From the NCBI GenBank assembly GCA_902363805.1, contig CABJBF010000004.1, forward strand, positions 62,001-126,000: DNA of 64,000 nucleotides, in the 5' to 3' direction. Source of the DNA: Eubacteriaceae bacterium. GTDB taxonomy: Bacteria; Bacillota; Clostridia; Lachnospirales; Lachnospiraceae. Below are positions 9,142 to 18,663 of the stretch, one piece after another; the stretch's first letter is position 1, and each line of letters opens with the position of its first letter. The notes under the pieces were generated by a model that was not told the DNA's origin, made no database searches, and was given only the letters and a program-made list of their open reading frames with translations. The translations under genes and the position numbers were made by a program.

Positions 9142-9169
9142 ACATATATATAATTACTATATATGTGAC
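9142..9169 (+). other. AT-rich hairpin between thiE and thiD
   Basis: Perfect 9-base arms (ACATATATA and TATATATGT) sit in the 94-base gap. There is no T-run, so it is not a normal terminator. It could affect mRNA stability or partial readthrough in the thi operon. Confidence 0.3.
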
Positions 9170-9208
9170 AAATAAGAAAATTAAATAATAAATAGTAGGA
9201 GAAATTAT

Positions 9209-10012
9209 ATGAAGACAGCCCTTACAATTGCAGGAAGTGATTCAAGTGGTGGAGCAGGTATTCAGGCAGACATAAAGACGATGATGGCAAACGGAGTGTA
9301 TGCTATGAGTGCCATTACAGCCCTAACTGCTCAAAATACTACAGGCGTGGCGGCAATACAGAATGCAACACCTGAATTTCTGGCACAGGAAATTGACAGC
9401 ATATTTACGGATATTGAACCGGATGCAGTTAAAGTAGGAATGGTTTCAGAGAAAAAACTTATAAAAGTTATTTCTGATAAATTAAAACAATATAAAGCGA
9501 AAAATATTGTTATTGATCCGGTAATGGTGGCAACAAGTGGCGCAAGGCTTATTAATGAAGATGCTGTAGACACATTAAAAAAAGAATTGTTTCATTTGGC
9601 AACGATTCTTACTCCAAATATTCCGGAGGCAGAAGAACTGGCCCAAATAAAAATAAACAACTCAAAAGATATGATAAAGGCAGCAGAAAAAATTGCAAAA
9701 ACATATAACTGTGCAGTCCTTTGCAAAGGAGGACATAACCAAAATGATGCCAGCGATTTATTATATAAAGATAATGAATTCAAATGGTTTCATGGAAAAA
9801 GAATAGATAATCCAAATACCCATGGAACAGGGTGTACATTATCATCAGCAATAGCATCAAATCTGGCAAAAGGATATGATTTGGAAGAATCAGTTTTTAG
9901 AGCCAAAGAGTATATTTCAGGAGCATTAGCAGCTATGCTTGATTTAGGAAAGGGAAGTGGACCTATGAATCATGGATTTGCTATTACAAATGAATATACT
10001 AAAGTAAAATAA
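9209..10012 (+). CDS. thiD: Hydroxymethylpyrimidine/phosphomethylpyrimidine kinase
   Basis: A 267-residue ribokinase-fold enzyme that makes HMP phosphate and then HMP pyrophosphate. Marks are TIAGSDSSGGAGIQADIKT at the N-terminus, VIDPVMVATSG near residue 98, LTPNIPEAEEL near 133 and the anion hole HGTGCTLSSA near 207. TAGGAG precedes the start. It ends 15 bases before thiC. Confidence 0.95.
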   Translation: MKTALTIAGSDSSGGAGIQADIKTMMANGVYAMSAITALTAQNTTGVAAIQNATPEFLAQEIDSIFTDIEPDAVKVGMVSEKKLIKVISDKLKQYKAKNIVIDPVMVATSGARLINEDAVDTLKKELFHLATILTPNIPEAEELAQIKINNSKDMIKAAEKIAKTYNCAVLCKGGHNQNDASDLLYKDNEFKWFHGKRIDNPNTHGTGCTLSSAIASNLAKGYDLEESVFRAKEYISGALAAMLDLGKGSGPMNHGFAITNEYTKVK

Positions 10013-10027
10013 TAAAGGAGAATTACG

Positions 10028-11338
10028 ATGGAAGAAAGATTATATGCAACACAGATGGAAGCTGCAAGAAAAGGAATTGTAACAAAGGAATTAGAAATTG
10101 TAGCAAAAAAAGAAAAAATGGAAGTAAAGGAGCTTTTACCTCTTGTAGCAAGTGGTAAAGTTGTAATTCCTGCTAATAAGAATCATAAGTGTCTCGATCC
10201 TGAAGGAATAGGTTCTATGTTAAAAACAAAGATTAACGTAAATCTTGGAATTTCTAAGGATTGCAAAGATTATGATGTTGAAATGGAAAAAGTTATGTCA
10301 GCCGTAAAGATGGGTGGCGAAGCAATCATGGATTTATCAAGTCATGGAAACACACAGCCATTTCGTAAAAAACTTACAAGTGAATGTCCTGCAATGATAG
10401 GAACAGTACCTGTATATGATAGTGTAATTCATTATCAGAGAGACTTGGATACTTTAACAGCAAAAGATTTTATAGATGTAGTACGTTTACATGCACAGGA
10501 TGGTGTTGATTTTGTTACACTTCATTGTGGAATTACAAGAAAAACAATAGAGCAGATTCGCAAACATAAAAGAAAAATGAATATTGTATCAAGAGGAGGT
10601 TCACTTGTTTTTGCATGGATGTGCATGACAGGAGAAGAAAATCCGTTCTACGAATACTATGATGAAATTCTTGATATATGTAGAGAATATGATGTTACTG
10701 TTTCATTAGGAGATGCCTGCAGACCGGGTTGTCTTGCAGATGCAACAGATGTATGTCAGATTGAAGAACTTGTTCGTCTTGGAGAATTAACTAAGAGAGC
10801 ATGGGAAAAAGATGTTCAGGTTATGGTTGAAGGACCGGGACATGTACCAATGGATCAGATAGCAGCTAACATGAAAGTTCAGCAGACAATTTGTATGGGA
10901 GCACCATTTTATGTTTTAGGACCTTTAGTTACAGATATAGCCCCCGGATATGATCATATAACAGCAGCTATTGGTGGTGCAATTGCAGCAATGAATGGAG
11001 CAGCTTTCCTTTGCTATGTTACACCTGCAGAACATTTGGCACTTCCAAATTTAGATGATGTAAAACAGGGAATAATTGCAAGTAAAATCGCAGCTCATGC
11101 AGCTGATATCGCAAAAGGCGTAAGAGGCGCAAGAGATATAGATGATAAAATGGGAGATGCAAGACGAGTTTTAGATTGGGATGCTCAGTGGGAATGCGCA
11201 CTTGATCCTGAAACTGCAAAAGCAATTAGAGCAGACAGAGCACCTGAACATGAAGATACATGTTCAATGTGTGGTAAATTCTGTGCAGTCCGTAGTATGA
11301 ACAAAGCTTTAAATGGAGAACATATAGATATACTCTAA
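10028..11338 (+). CDS. thiC: Phosphomethylpyrimidine synthase (radical SAM)
   Basis: A 436-residue enzyme that converts aminoimidazole ribotide to HMP phosphate with a C-terminal [4Fe-4S] cluster and SAM. It shows ThiC motifs such as [42 protein letters not shown] and the C-terminal CSMCGKFC (Cys412, 415, 419). The Cys spacing is CX2CX3C, one residue shorter than the usual CX2CX4C. I believe clostridial ThiC often has this form. It lacks the long N-terminal domain of proteobacterial ThiC. It is the last gene of the riboswitch-controlled operon. Confidence 0.95.
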   Translation: MEERLYATQMEAARKGIVTKELEIVAKKEKMEVKELLPLVASGKVVIPANKNHKCLDPEGIGSMLKTKINVNLGISKDCKDYDVEMEKVMSAVKMGGEAIMDLSSHGNTQPFRKKLTSECPAMIGTVPVYDSVIHYQRDLDTLTAKDFIDVVRLHAQDGVDFVTLHCGITRKTIEQIRKHKRKMNIVSRGGSLVFAWMCMTGEENPFYEYYDEILDICREYDVTVSLGDACRPGCLADATDVCQIEELVRLGELTKRAWEKDVQVMVEGPGHVPMDQIAANMKVQQTICMGAPFYVLGPLVTDIAPGYDHITAAIGGAIAAMNGAAFLCYVTPAEHLALPNLDDVKQGIIASKIAAHAADIAKGVRGARDIDDKMGDARRVLDWDAQWECALDPETAKAIRADRAPEHEDTCSMCGKFCAVRSMNKALNGEHIDIL

Positions 11339-11446
11339 ACTTTAATGAAATTAAGGCGGATAATAGTATGTAAATACATAGTATATAAGATGTCAGGGTA
11401 AGCAAACCTATGATTTAATGACTACGGCTTGCTCTGTGCTACATAA

Positions 11447-11486
11447 AAGGAACTGTTGCGTTATTGATATGTAACAGTTCTTTTTA
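11447..11486 (+). terminator. Terminator after the thi operon
   Basis: Arms GGAACTGTT and AACAGTTC enclose a 15-base loop and are followed by TTTTTA. Another imperfect hairpin lies just before it (about 11400-11434). Confidence 0.75.
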
Positions 11487-11525
11487 TGAAAACAAAAGAA
11501 AAGCTAAAAAATTTTTAAAAAATAA

Positions 11526-11552
11526 TTAGCACTCACTCTTGACGAGTGCTAA
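11526..11552 (+). promoter_or_regulatory. CIRCE operator (HrcA site) upstream of clpB
   Basis: The sequence is a perfect match to the CIRCE consensus: TTAGCACTC, nine bases, GAGTGCTAA. HrcA binds it to repress heat-shock genes. It overlaps the -35 of the clpB promoter, so repression by blocking RNA polymerase is expected. Confidence 0.96.
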
Positions 11553-11567
11553 CAAAAGTGCTATAAC
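11539..11567 (+). promoter_or_regulatory. Sigma-A promoter of clpB
   Basis: TTGACG (11539-11544), a 17-base spacer and TATAAC (11562-11567). The -35 lies inside the CIRCE element. Confidence 0.85.
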
Positions 11568-11645
11568 GTATTTGTAGGAAAGGAAAATCCTAAGAAAGAG
11601 AGTGAAGAACTAATATTTAAAACAGAAGTTAAGGAGGTATAGAAG

Positions 11646-14222
11646 ATGAACATTAGTAAATTTACACAGAAGTCAATTGAAGCAGTTCAGAACTGTGAAA
11701 AGGTTGCTGAGGAATTTGGTAATCAGGAAATTGATCAGGAACATTTAATATACAGCCTTGTTAATTTAGAAGACAGTCTGATTTTAAAATTAGTTGAAAA
11801 GATGGAAATCCAGACAACACATTTTAAAAACAGAATTGAAGATTATGTTAGTAAGAAACCTAAAGTACAAGGCGGACAGAGGTATATTAGTCAGAGTCTT
11901 AATTCAGCATTATTAGCAGCAGAAGATGAAGCAAAGAGAATGGGAGATGAATATGTTTCAGTTGAACATTTATTCCTTGCTATGATTGCTAAGCCAAATA
12001 AAGAAGTTAAAGAATTTTTCAAAGAATATGGTATTACAAGGGAAAGATTCTTAAAGGTATTAGCTGAGATAAGAGGAAATCAGAGAGTAACAAATGATAA
12101 TCCTGAGGCTACTTATGATGCACTTGGAAAATATGGACAGGATTTGGTTGAGAGAGCAAGAAATCAAAAGTTAGACCCTGTTATTGGACGAGACAGTGAA
12201 ATTAGAAATGTAATTCGTATATTGTCAAGAAAGACAAAAAATAATCCTGTTTTAATCGGTGAACCCGGTGTAGGTAAAACAGCAGCAGTAGAAGGTCTGG
12301 CTCAAAGAATTGTAAGTGGAGATGTTCCGGATGGATTGAAGGATAAAAAGATATTTTCACTTGATTTAGGAGCATTGGTAGCAGGTGCTAAATACAGAGG
12401 TGAATTTGAAGAGCGTTTAAAAGCTGTACTTGAAGATGTAAAGAACAGTAACGGAGAGATAATTTTATTTATTGATGAGTTACACACAATTGTCGGCGCA
12501 GGAAAAACAGATGGTGCAATGGATGCAGGTAATATGTTAAAACCTATGCTTGCAAGAGGTGAACTTCATTGTATAGGTGCAACGACGCTTGATGAATATA
12601 GACAATATATTGAAAAGGATAAGGCTTTGGAAAGACGTTTCCAACCTGTTATGGTCAATGAACCAACAGTGGAGGATACAATTTCAATTTTAAGAGGATT
12701 GAAAGAAAGATATGAAGTCTTCCACGGAGTTAAAATTACAGATAGTGCATTAGTTTCAGCAGCAACATTATCTGACCGTTATATAACTGACAGATTTTTG
12801 CCTGATAAGGCAATTGACCTTGTTGATGAAGCTTGCGCGATGATAAAAACAGAACTTGATTCAATGCCTACAGAACTTGATGAACTTAGAAGAAAAGTTA
12901 TGCAGATGGAAATTGAAGAGGCAGCCTTAAAGAAGGAAACCGATAATTTGAGCAAAGAAAGATTAGAGGAACTTCAAAAAGAATTAGCTGAACTTAGAGA
13001 TGCATTTAACAATAAGAAAGCTCAGTGGGAAAACGAAAAGAATTCTGTAAACAAATTACAGGAACTTCGTGAACAAGTTGAACAGGTCAAGAAAGAAATA
13101 CAGATTGCCCAGAGCAAGTATGATCTTGAAAAGATGGCTGAGTTACAATATGGTAGATTACCTCAGTTACAGAAACAGTTAGAGAGTGAAGAGGCAAATG
13201 TAAAAAATAAAGATTTGTCTTTGGTACGTGAAAGTGTTACAGATGAAGAAATTGCAAAAATCATTTCACGTTGGACAGGAATACCTGTTGCTAAACTGAC
13301 AGAAACAGAAAGAAATAAAACTCTTCATTTGGATGAACAGTTACACAAACGTGTAATTGGACAGGATGAAGCAGTTACAAAGATTACTGAATCAATAATC
13401 AGATCAAAGGCGGGAATAAAAGATCCTGGTAAACCAATAGGTTCGTTCCTGTTTTTAGGACCTACAGGTGTAGGTAAAACAGAACTTGCTAAAGCACTTG
13501 CACAGAATTTATTTGACGATGAGACAAATATGGTTCGTATTGATATGAGTGAATATATGGAAAAATATTCAGTGTCAAGATTAATCGGAGCGCCTCCGGG
13601 ATATGTTGGATATGATGAAGGCGGTCAGCTTACTGAAGCAGTTCGTAGAAAACCATATTCGGTAGTACTTTTTGATGAAATTGAAAAGGCTCATCCGGAT
13701 GTATTTAATGTATTATTACAGGTATTAGACGATGGTAGAATTACAGATTCTCAGGGCAGAACAGTGGACTTTAAAAACACAATATTAATTATGACGTCAA
13801 ATATTGGTTCTTCATATTTGCTTGAAGGAATCAATGACAATGGTGATATAAAGCCTGAGGCAGAAGAGATGGTTATGAATGATTTGAGAAATCATTTCAG
13901 ACCTGAATTCTTAAACAGATTAGACGAAATTATTATGTTTAAACCACTTACCCGTGATAATATTGGCGGAATTGTAGATTTAATAGTTGCAAATTTGAAT
14001 GAAAGACTTGCAGACAAAGATTTACATTTAGTGCTTACAGACGAGGCAAAGAAATTTGTCGCAGATAATGGATATGATCCGGTTTATGGTGCAAGACCGC
14101 TTAAGAGATATTTACAGAAGAATGTAGAAACCTTAGTAGCAAAGATTATTTTACAAGGAGATGTAAATATGGGAGATACTATTACGGTTGATGCAAAAGA
14201 TGGAAAACTGATTATAAGATAA
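11646..14222 (+). CDS. clpB: ATP-dependent disaggregase ClpB
   Basis: A full-length 858-residue Hsp100 protein: Clp N-domain (about 1-150), AAA+ domain 1 with Walker A GEPGVGKT at residue 205 and [13 protein letters not shown], a coiled-coil middle domain (about 405-530), AAA+ domain 2 with GPTGVGKT at residue 605 and [10 protein letters not shown], and a C-terminal D2 small domain. The middle domain distinguishes ClpB from ClpC. With DnaK it dissolves aggregated proteins after heat stress. AAGGAGG lies upstream. The CIRCE element over the promoter shows HrcA control. No groE or dnaK lies beside it. Confidence 0.97.
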   Translation: MNISKFTQKSIEAVQNCEKVAEEFGNQEIDQEHLIYSLVNLEDSLILKLVEKMEIQTTHFKNRIEDYVSKKPKVQGGQRYISQSLNSALLAAEDEAKRMGDEYVSVEHLFLAMIAKPNKEVKEFFKEYGITRERFLKVLAEIRGNQRVTNDNPEATYDALGKYGQDLVERARNQKLDPVIGRDSEIRNVIRILSRKTKNNPVLIGEPGVGKTAAVEGLAQRIVSGDVPDGLKDKKIFSLDLGALVAGAKYRGEFEERLKAVLEDVKNSNGEIILFIDELHTIVGAGKTDGAMDAGNMLKPMLARGELHCIGATTLDEYRQYIEKDKALERRFQPVMVNEPTVEDTISILRGLKERYEVFHGVKITDSALVSAATLSDRYITDRFLPDKAIDLVDEACAMIKTELDSMPTELDELRRKVMQMEIEEAALKKETDNLSKERLEELQKELAELRDAFNNKKAQWENEKNSVNKLQELREQVEQVKKEIQIAQSKYDLEKMAELQYGRLPQLQKQLESEEANVKNKDLSLVRESVTDEEIAKIISRWTGIPVAKLTETERNKTLHLDEQLHKRVIGQDEAVTKITESIIRSKAGIKDPGKPIGSFLFLGPTGVGKTELAKALAQNLFDDETNMVRIDMSEYMEKYSVSRLIGAPPGYVGYDEGGQLTEAVRRKPYSVVLFDEIEKAHPDVFNVLLQVLDDGRITDSQGRTVDFKNTILIMTSNIGSSYLLEGINDNGDIKPEAEEMVMNDLRNHFRPEFLNRLDEIIMFKPLTRDNIGGIVDLIVANLNERLADKDLHLVLTDEAKKFVADNGYDPVYGARPLKRYLQKNVETLVAKIILQGDVNMGDTITVDAKDGKLIIR

Positions 14223-14300
14223 AGATATCAGACAAAGGTCTTTCGACCACTTATAAGCAAACTTATGTGGGCTTAGGTCTTTTTGACTCTGGTATTATAT

Positions 14301-14382
14301 AAAAGCTGAATTATTAGCATAAAATATGGACTTGTGTAATAACAGGAATCGTATTAACATGTTGGTAATTCAGCTTTTTATT
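14301..14382 (+). terminator. Long-loop terminator after clpB
   Basis: A perfect 13-bp stem (AAAAGCTGAATTA with TAATTCAGCTTTT) encloses about 52 bases and is followed by a T-rich run. A smaller hairpin with TTTTT lies just before it (about 14250-14284), so two termination signals may be stacked. Confidence 0.6.
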
Positions 14383-14477
14383 TTGTTTAAAACGTCCTAT
14401 TAAACATATTCCACTTTACAAATATATATAATTTAAAGAAGATAAAAAAACATAAAAATAAGATTTAGAGGATTTAA

Positions 14478-15188
14478 ATGAAGTTAAAAAAATGGTGGAT
14501 TATTGCATTAATTATGATATTGCCGCTTTTATTTATAATGGGAAATTTGAAGAAAAAAACTATAGAAACAGCAGAAAATAATTTGAAAACAATAAATAAA
14601 TATAAAAACATAAAGAGGGTTGCGTTAACTTTTGATGACGGACCAAGCAGTGAATGTACCCCAAGACTGTTAGATATTTTGAAAAAAGAAAATGTAAAGG
14701 CGACGTTTTTTTTAGTTGGGAAAAATATAAAAGAAAACGAAGATATTGTTATAAGAATGAAAAATGAAGGACATCTGATTGGAAATCATACATTTAATCA
14801 TAGTCAGTTAACGAAATTAGGATTTGATGAGGCGGTAGAGGAGATTAATACTACAAATGCATGGATTACAAATATTTCAGGATATACCCCGGAATACATA
14901 CGTCCACCGTTTGGCAGTTTTACTGATGAACTTTTAAGCGAAACATCAATGTCTGTAGTTATGTGGAATGTTGACCCGTTAGATTGGAAATATAAAAATA
15001 AGGACATTGTAACTGATAAAATTTTAAAAAACGTAAAAAATGGAGATATTATTTTAATGCATGACATATTTGAAAGCTCTGTTGATGCAGCACAAACTGT
15101 TATAAAAGAATTAAAGAAACAGGATTATGTATTTGTTACAGTTGATAAAATGAATTCAAATAAGCAAATTATAAGAAGAGATAAATAG
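14478..15188 (+). CDS. Polysaccharide deacetylase (NodB-like), membrane anchored
   Basis: A 236-residue protein with an N-terminal membrane segment (about residues 7-22) and one NodB domain. The metal and catalytic motifs are present: LTFDDGPS (Asp-Asp), GNHTFNHS (His-x3-His), RPPFGSF, a MWNVDPLDW strand and the late ILMHDIF histidine. Such enzymes remove acetyl groups from peptidoglycan or other cell-surface glycans, and some are sporulation specific. The substrate cannot be told. It is placed outside the membrane by its N-terminal anchor. GAGGATTTAA precedes the start. Confidence 0.88.
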   Translation: MKLKKWWIIALIMILPLLFIMGNLKKKTIETAENNLKTINKYKNIKRVALTFDDGPSSECTPRLLDILKKENVKATFFLVGKNIKENEDIVIRMKNEGHLIGNHTFNHSQLTKLGFDEAVEEINTTNAWITNISGYTPEYIRPPFGSFTDELLSETSMSVVMWNVDPLDWKYKNKDIVTDKILKNVKNGDIILMHDIFESSVDAAQTVIKELKKQDYVFVTVDKMNSNKQIIRRDK

Positions 15189-15202
15189 TAAATAAAAAAA
15201 TA

Positions 15203-15261
15203 AGATTGCTTAATTTGGGGGCATTATTAACGTAGAGAAGCAACAAAGCAATCCCCAAAAG
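15203..15261 (+). other. Candidate pseudoknot-forming RNA
   Basis: Two complementary pairs interleave: GATTGCTT with AAGCAATC, and TTTGGGG with CCCCAAA, in the order A-B-A'-B' of an H-type pseudoknot. A second AAGCA copy could pair with the first arm instead, so alternative structures exist. A possible promoter lies downstream of it, so it may belong to the deacetylase transcript. I do not recognise a known riboswitch class. Confidence 0.35.
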
Positions 15262-15339
15262 GACTTGTGAAAAACAATAGGGAATGTTATACTTCAAAAT
15301 GCTGGTATAGTATTAGAAAAATTATTTAAGGAGAGTTTT

Positions 15340-15813
15340 ATGTTAAATTACATCATAATATTTTTGATTTCAATGGTTCCTCTTGTTGAACTTAGAGGAG
15401 CGTTAATTTATTCACAGGCAATTGGAATGCCTTTATTAGCTTCTTATATTATCTGTGTTATAGGAAATATGCTTCCGGTTCCAATCATTTATCTTTTTGC
15501 GAGAAAAGTATTGATTTGGGGAAAAGATAAAAAACATATTGGAAAATTCTTTACTTTTTGTATAGAAAAGGGCGAAAAAGGCGGAAAGAAACTACAGGAA
15601 ACAGCAGGAAAAGGACTATTTGTAGCATTGTTTTTATTTGTGGGAATTCCACTTCCGGGAACAGGTGCATGGACAGGAACTTTAGCAGCAAGTTTTCTTG
15701 ATATGGATTTTAAATCAAGTGTAATTGCTGTAATGGGTGGAGTTCTTTTGGCAGGAATTATAATGGGACTTGGAAGTGCAGGCGTATTTGGAGCGTTAAC
15801 TGCATTATTTTAA
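15340..15813 (+). CDS. Small multidrug export family protein (COG2426-like)
   Basis: A 157-residue membrane protein with about four to five helices. It has the signature SMVPLVELRGALIYS at the N-terminus and VGIPLPGTGAWTG near residue 104, typical of the putative small multidrug export family. Despite the name, transport activity is poorly established. The PLPGTG turn recalls DedA-like re-entrant motifs. AAGGAGAG precedes the start. The next gene starts 17 bases after the stop, suggesting one transcript. Confidence 0.82.
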   Translation: MLNYIIIFLISMVPLVELRGALIYSQAIGMPLLASYIICVIGNMLPVPIIYLFARKVLIWGKDKKHIGKFFTFCIEKGEKGGKKLQETAGKGLFVALFLFVGIPLPGTGAWTGTLAASFLDMDFKSSVIAVMGGVLLAGIIMGLGSAGVFGALTALF

Positions 15814-15830
15814 GAGAATAGAGGCACTAA

Positions 15831-16190
15831 ATGGATAAAAAATATGATTATTTAAAATATACACCAACATTGCCGGGAAAAATTGCTATAGGTATTGCAA
15901 CACCATCAGCCATTATTGGAATTATTGCAGTATTTTTTGCTTTTAAATTTCCGGAGGCGTTTATTATAACTTTGATAGCAGAAGCGATAGCTGTTATAGG
16001 TGGAATTGTTCTTACAATAGACATTGTAAGATTTAATATTTCACAAAAGAAAAAACAAGACAAGATACAAAGTAAGTCAAAGAATAAAGAAAATACACCA
16101 AAAGAAATGGATATAATGAGAATTGTGCATATGATTATAGGAATAATTGCAGGAATCATTATAGGATATTTGATATGGGGTGTAAGATAA
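15831..16190 (+). CDS. Small membrane protein of unknown function
   Basis: A 119-residue protein with three predicted membrane helices: two near residues 16-36 and 40-62, then a polar Lys/Gln-rich linker (about 68-95), then one at about 98-117. No family is recognised. It lies 17 bases after the small multidrug export gene and 13 bases before the DUF4250 gene, so the three are probably one operon. GAGGCAC serves as the ribosome binding site. Confidence 0.7.
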   Translation: MDKKYDYLKYTPTLPGKIAIGIATPSAIIGIIAVFFAFKFPEAFIITLIAEAIAVIGGIVLTIDIVRFNISQKKKQDKIQSKSKNKENTPKEMDIMRIVHMIIGIIAGIIIGYLIWGVR

Positions 16191-16203
16191 AAGGAGAATT
16201 ATT

Positions 16204-16383
16204 ATGACAGGTTTACCAAATGATCCGGTTATGTTACTTAGCGTAGTTAACACAGCACTTAGAGACACTCATCAGGACTTGGATGGATTTTGCAGAACAA
16301 GGGATGTTGAGAAAGACGAGATAATAAGCAAATTAAAAACAATTAATTATGAGTACAATGTAGAATTAAATAAATTTGTATAA
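16204..16383 (+). CDS. DUF4250 domain protein
   Basis: A 59-residue protein beginning TGLPNDPVMLLSVVNTALR and ending with a YEYNVELNKFV segment, which I recognise as the DUF4250 pattern of short proteins in Firmicutes and other gut bacteria. No function is known. AAGGAG lies a correct distance before the ATG. It is followed by a terminator, closing the operon with the two membrane-protein genes. Confidence 0.8.
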   Translation: MTGLPNDPVMLLSVVNTALRDTHQDLDGFCRTRDVEKDEIISKLKTINYEYNVELNKFV

Positions 16384-16432
16384 TATGTATAATAACAGTG
16401 TGAATTTCAGTAGCATATACGGAACTTGCATA

Positions 16433-16464
16433 GGAGAATCGGATGTGTCCGGTTCTTTTTTTAT
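16433..16464 (+). terminator. Terminator after the DUF4250 gene
   Basis: Arms GAATCGGA and TCCGGTTC, with one G-T pair and a TGTG loop, are followed by seven T. Confidence 0.85.
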
Positions 16465-16746
16465 AACAAAAGCCCGGCAAACTAATTGCATTTGCATAGA
16501 ATATCATTTGTCGGATGTAAGAACTTCGAAAAGCTATGCACCATTATGATAGCCTGATATAATCGATGAGTCAGCCTATGCGATTGAAAATATACAAAAA
16601 AAATAACGAAAAATACAAACTGCAATACTGAATAAAACTATAAGAATATAAAAAAATGTAGTATAATCAAATAGTATGTATTTTATATGAGTTAACTGCG
16701 AATACATAAAGTAAAAATTTATAAAAATATCAACAAAGGATTAAGA
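16465..16746 (+). other. Intergenic region with possible RNA structure
   Basis: No gene is seen. Between 16486 and 16590, TGCATAG can pair with either of two downstream CTATGC copies, and AATCG pairs with CGATT, so the segment could switch between folds. From about 16600 the sequence is AT-rich and includes TATAAT-like boxes likely to serve the next gene. No known riboswitch is recognised. Confidence 0.3.
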
Positions 16747-17841
16747 ATGAAAAGATTAAAAAATATAGTTAAAGCAATTTTTGCAATACTTATAATTATA
16801 ATAGTTGTAGCTTTAGTGTATGTAGCATATGTCTTTATTTCATATGACAGAATAGATGACAAGCAGAAACTAAAAGTAAATGAACCTAATGTTAAAAATG
16901 AAAATGTCAGTGATGAAGTTAATACAGGTGTAGAATATACAATAGGAACTTATAATGTTGGATTTGGAGCATATCTTCCTGATTACAGTTTTTTTATGGA
17001 CGGAGGAAAATATTCCAGATGTTATAGTAAGGAAAGCAGTGCCAAAGCAATAAGAGGTGCAGCTACATTAAGCAGTGGTTATAATCCTGATTTTATGATG
17101 TTTGAGGAAGTGGATAGAAAATCAACAAGGAGTTATGGAGTAAATCAGGAAAATATTATAACTGACATTTTTGATGATTATTATAGTAGTTTTGCGGTAA
17201 ATTATAATTCAGCATATTTATTATATCCATTTTATAAACCTATAGGAAAATCATATTCGGGAATTGTCTTATATTCTAAATTCAAAATAACAGATTCATT
17301 GCGAAGAAGTCTTCCAATTTCAACAGGATTTTCTAAATTCCTTGATTTAGACAGATGCTATTCAATAAGCAGAATAAATGTTGAAAATTGGAAAGAATTA
17401 GTTTTATTTACGGTTCATTTATCAGCATATGGAAATAGCGATGAAATAAGAGAAGCTCAATTAAATATGCTTTTTAAAGATATGGAAAAGGAAGTAGAAG
17501 ACGGAAATTATGTTATTTGCGGCGGAGATTTTAATCATGATTTGAAAGCAGATGAAGCAAAAAGTGACGAAACTGAAAGTTGGGCATATCCGTTCCCAAG
17601 AAGCGAAATGCCACAAGGGGTGACGTTTGCAATGGATAAACTGTCACAGGATGAGTTAGAACAAATGCCTGAATCGGCAAGAAATGCAGATATGGAATAC
17701 ATTCCGGGAAAAACATATGTAGTTACATTAGATGGGTTTATAATATCTGATAATGTAGAAATGACATCATATGAGGTGGCTGACACAGGATTTGCATATT
17801 CTGATCATCAGCCGGTTATAATGAAATTTATGCTTAAGTAA
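16747..17841 (+). CDS. Endonuclease/exonuclease/phosphatase family protein, membrane anchored
   Basis: A 364-residue protein with an N-terminal membrane helix (about residues 10-32) and an EEP-type domain. It has GTYNVGFGAY (first metal-site Asn), FEEVD (catalytic Glu), LFTVHLSAYG, CGGDFNHD (Asp-Asn pair) and the final SDHQPVIM (Asp-His). The same fold serves DNases, phospholipases such as sphingomyelinase and sugar-phosphate phosphatases. Its location outside the membrane suggests a hydrolase for extracellular nucleic acid or phospholipid, but the substrate is unknown. Confidence 0.85.
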   Translation: MKRLKNIVKAIFAILIIIIVVALVYVAYVFISYDRIDDKQKLKVNEPNVKNENVSDEVNTGVEYTIGTYNVGFGAYLPDYSFFMDGGKYSRCYSKESSAKAIRGAATLSSGYNPDFMMFEEVDRKSTRSYGVNQENIITDIFDDYYSSFAVNYNSAYLLYPFYKPIGKSYSGIVLYSKFKITDSLRRSLPISTGFSKFLDLDRCYSISRINVENWKELVLFTVHLSAYGNSDEIREAQLNMLFKDMEKEVEDGNYVICGGDFNHDLKADEAKSDETESWAYPFPRSEMPQGVTFAMDKLSQDELEQMPESARNADMEYIPGKTYVVTLDGFIISDNVEMTSYEVADTGFAYSDHQPVIMKFMLK

Positions 17842-17969
17842 TTGCAAATTTTTACAGTAAAATTCGTAAGCAGAAAACAAGAAAATTTGAAAAAATTTGA
17901 TATATATATGTATAAACATATTGTTGCTTACACTTGTAAAAATATCTAACCATATGAGAGGAGGATTTC

Positions 17970-18368
17970 ATGAATAAGAAAAAAGTCGTATTTGTATGCG
18001 TACATAATTCGTGTAGAAGCCAGATTGCGGAAGCATTGGGAAATCATCTTGCAGGAGATGTGTTAGAGTGTTATTCAGCAGGAACAGAGACAAAGCCGCA
18101 GATTAATCAGGATGCAGTAAGAATTATGAAGAAGTTATATAATATAGATATGGAAAAAAATCAGTATAGTAAGACCTATGATAAAGTTCCAACACCGGAC
18201 ATAGCCATTTCCATGGGGTGCGATGTTGGCTGCCCATATATTGGCAGGAACTTCGATTATAATTGGGGATTGCAGGATCCAACCGGCGGTAGTGACGATG
18301 CGTTTATGGAGGTAATATCTGAGATTGAAAAAAATATTTTAAATTTAAAAGAAAAGATGAGCAAATAA
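17970..18368 (+). CDS. ArsC-like arsenate reductase / low-molecular-weight phosphatase fold
   Basis: A 132-residue protein of the thioredoxin-coupled ArsC group. The P-loop CVHNSCRS gives Cys10, Cys15 and Arg16, matching the catalytic positions of pI258 ArsC, and DPTGG supplies the acid Asp. The redox cysteines are in MGCDVGCPYIG (Cys84 and Cys88), CX3C rather than the wider spacing of pI258. Reduction of arsenate to arsenite is the likely activity. There is no arsR, arsB or acr3 gene nearby, so a tyrosine-phosphatase role cannot be excluded. GAGAGGAGG sets the start. Confidence 0.82.
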   Translation: MNKKKVVFVCVHNSCRSQIAEALGNHLAGDVLECYSAGTETKPQINQDAVRIMKKLYNIDMEKNQYSKTYDKVPTPDIAISMGCDVGCPYIGRNFDYNWGLQDPTGGSDDAFMEVISEIEKNILNLKEKMSK

Positions 18369-18496
18369 AGATAATTAATATTTTAGATTTGAGAGATATT
18401 TGATAATGAAATATTTTTTACGTTGAATTACAAGCTACATTTTTATATAATTAAACTAATTGATTGAGAGGGAGAAAATTATATTCCTAAATTCAC

Positions 18497-18663
18497 GGTA
18501 CAATTTTAGCACTAAATAAAACTGTTCAGGTGGAACCATCAATGCAAGCAGAGGCTAAAGCAGACAAACCTGCAATGGTTAAAAATGTTAAAGTTAAAAT
18601 TGTAGGGAATAAGGCTTCTGTAAAATATAAAAAAGATACTGCGGATATATTAGAAAATCCGTA
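18497..18663 (+). pseudogene. Remnant of a secreted or surface protein
   Basis: One frame stays open for about 55 codons and reads like the mature start of a Gram-positive surface protein (VQVEPSMQAEAKADKP, then VKNVKVKIVGNKASVKYKK), with Ala/Lys/Val composition unlike random intergenic DNA. There is no start codon with a ribosome binding site in frame. A GAGAGGGAG sequence stands about 30 bases before the open frame, behind an in-frame stop. The frame ends inside a terminator hairpin. This suggests a gene reduced by internal and 3' deletion. The fibronectin-III-like resemblance is an inference. Confidence 0.5.

Noticed and set aside
16555..16600. Hammerhead ribozyme-like GATGAG and GAAA words
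   Set aside because: The conserved core and the three helices cannot be arranged around them.
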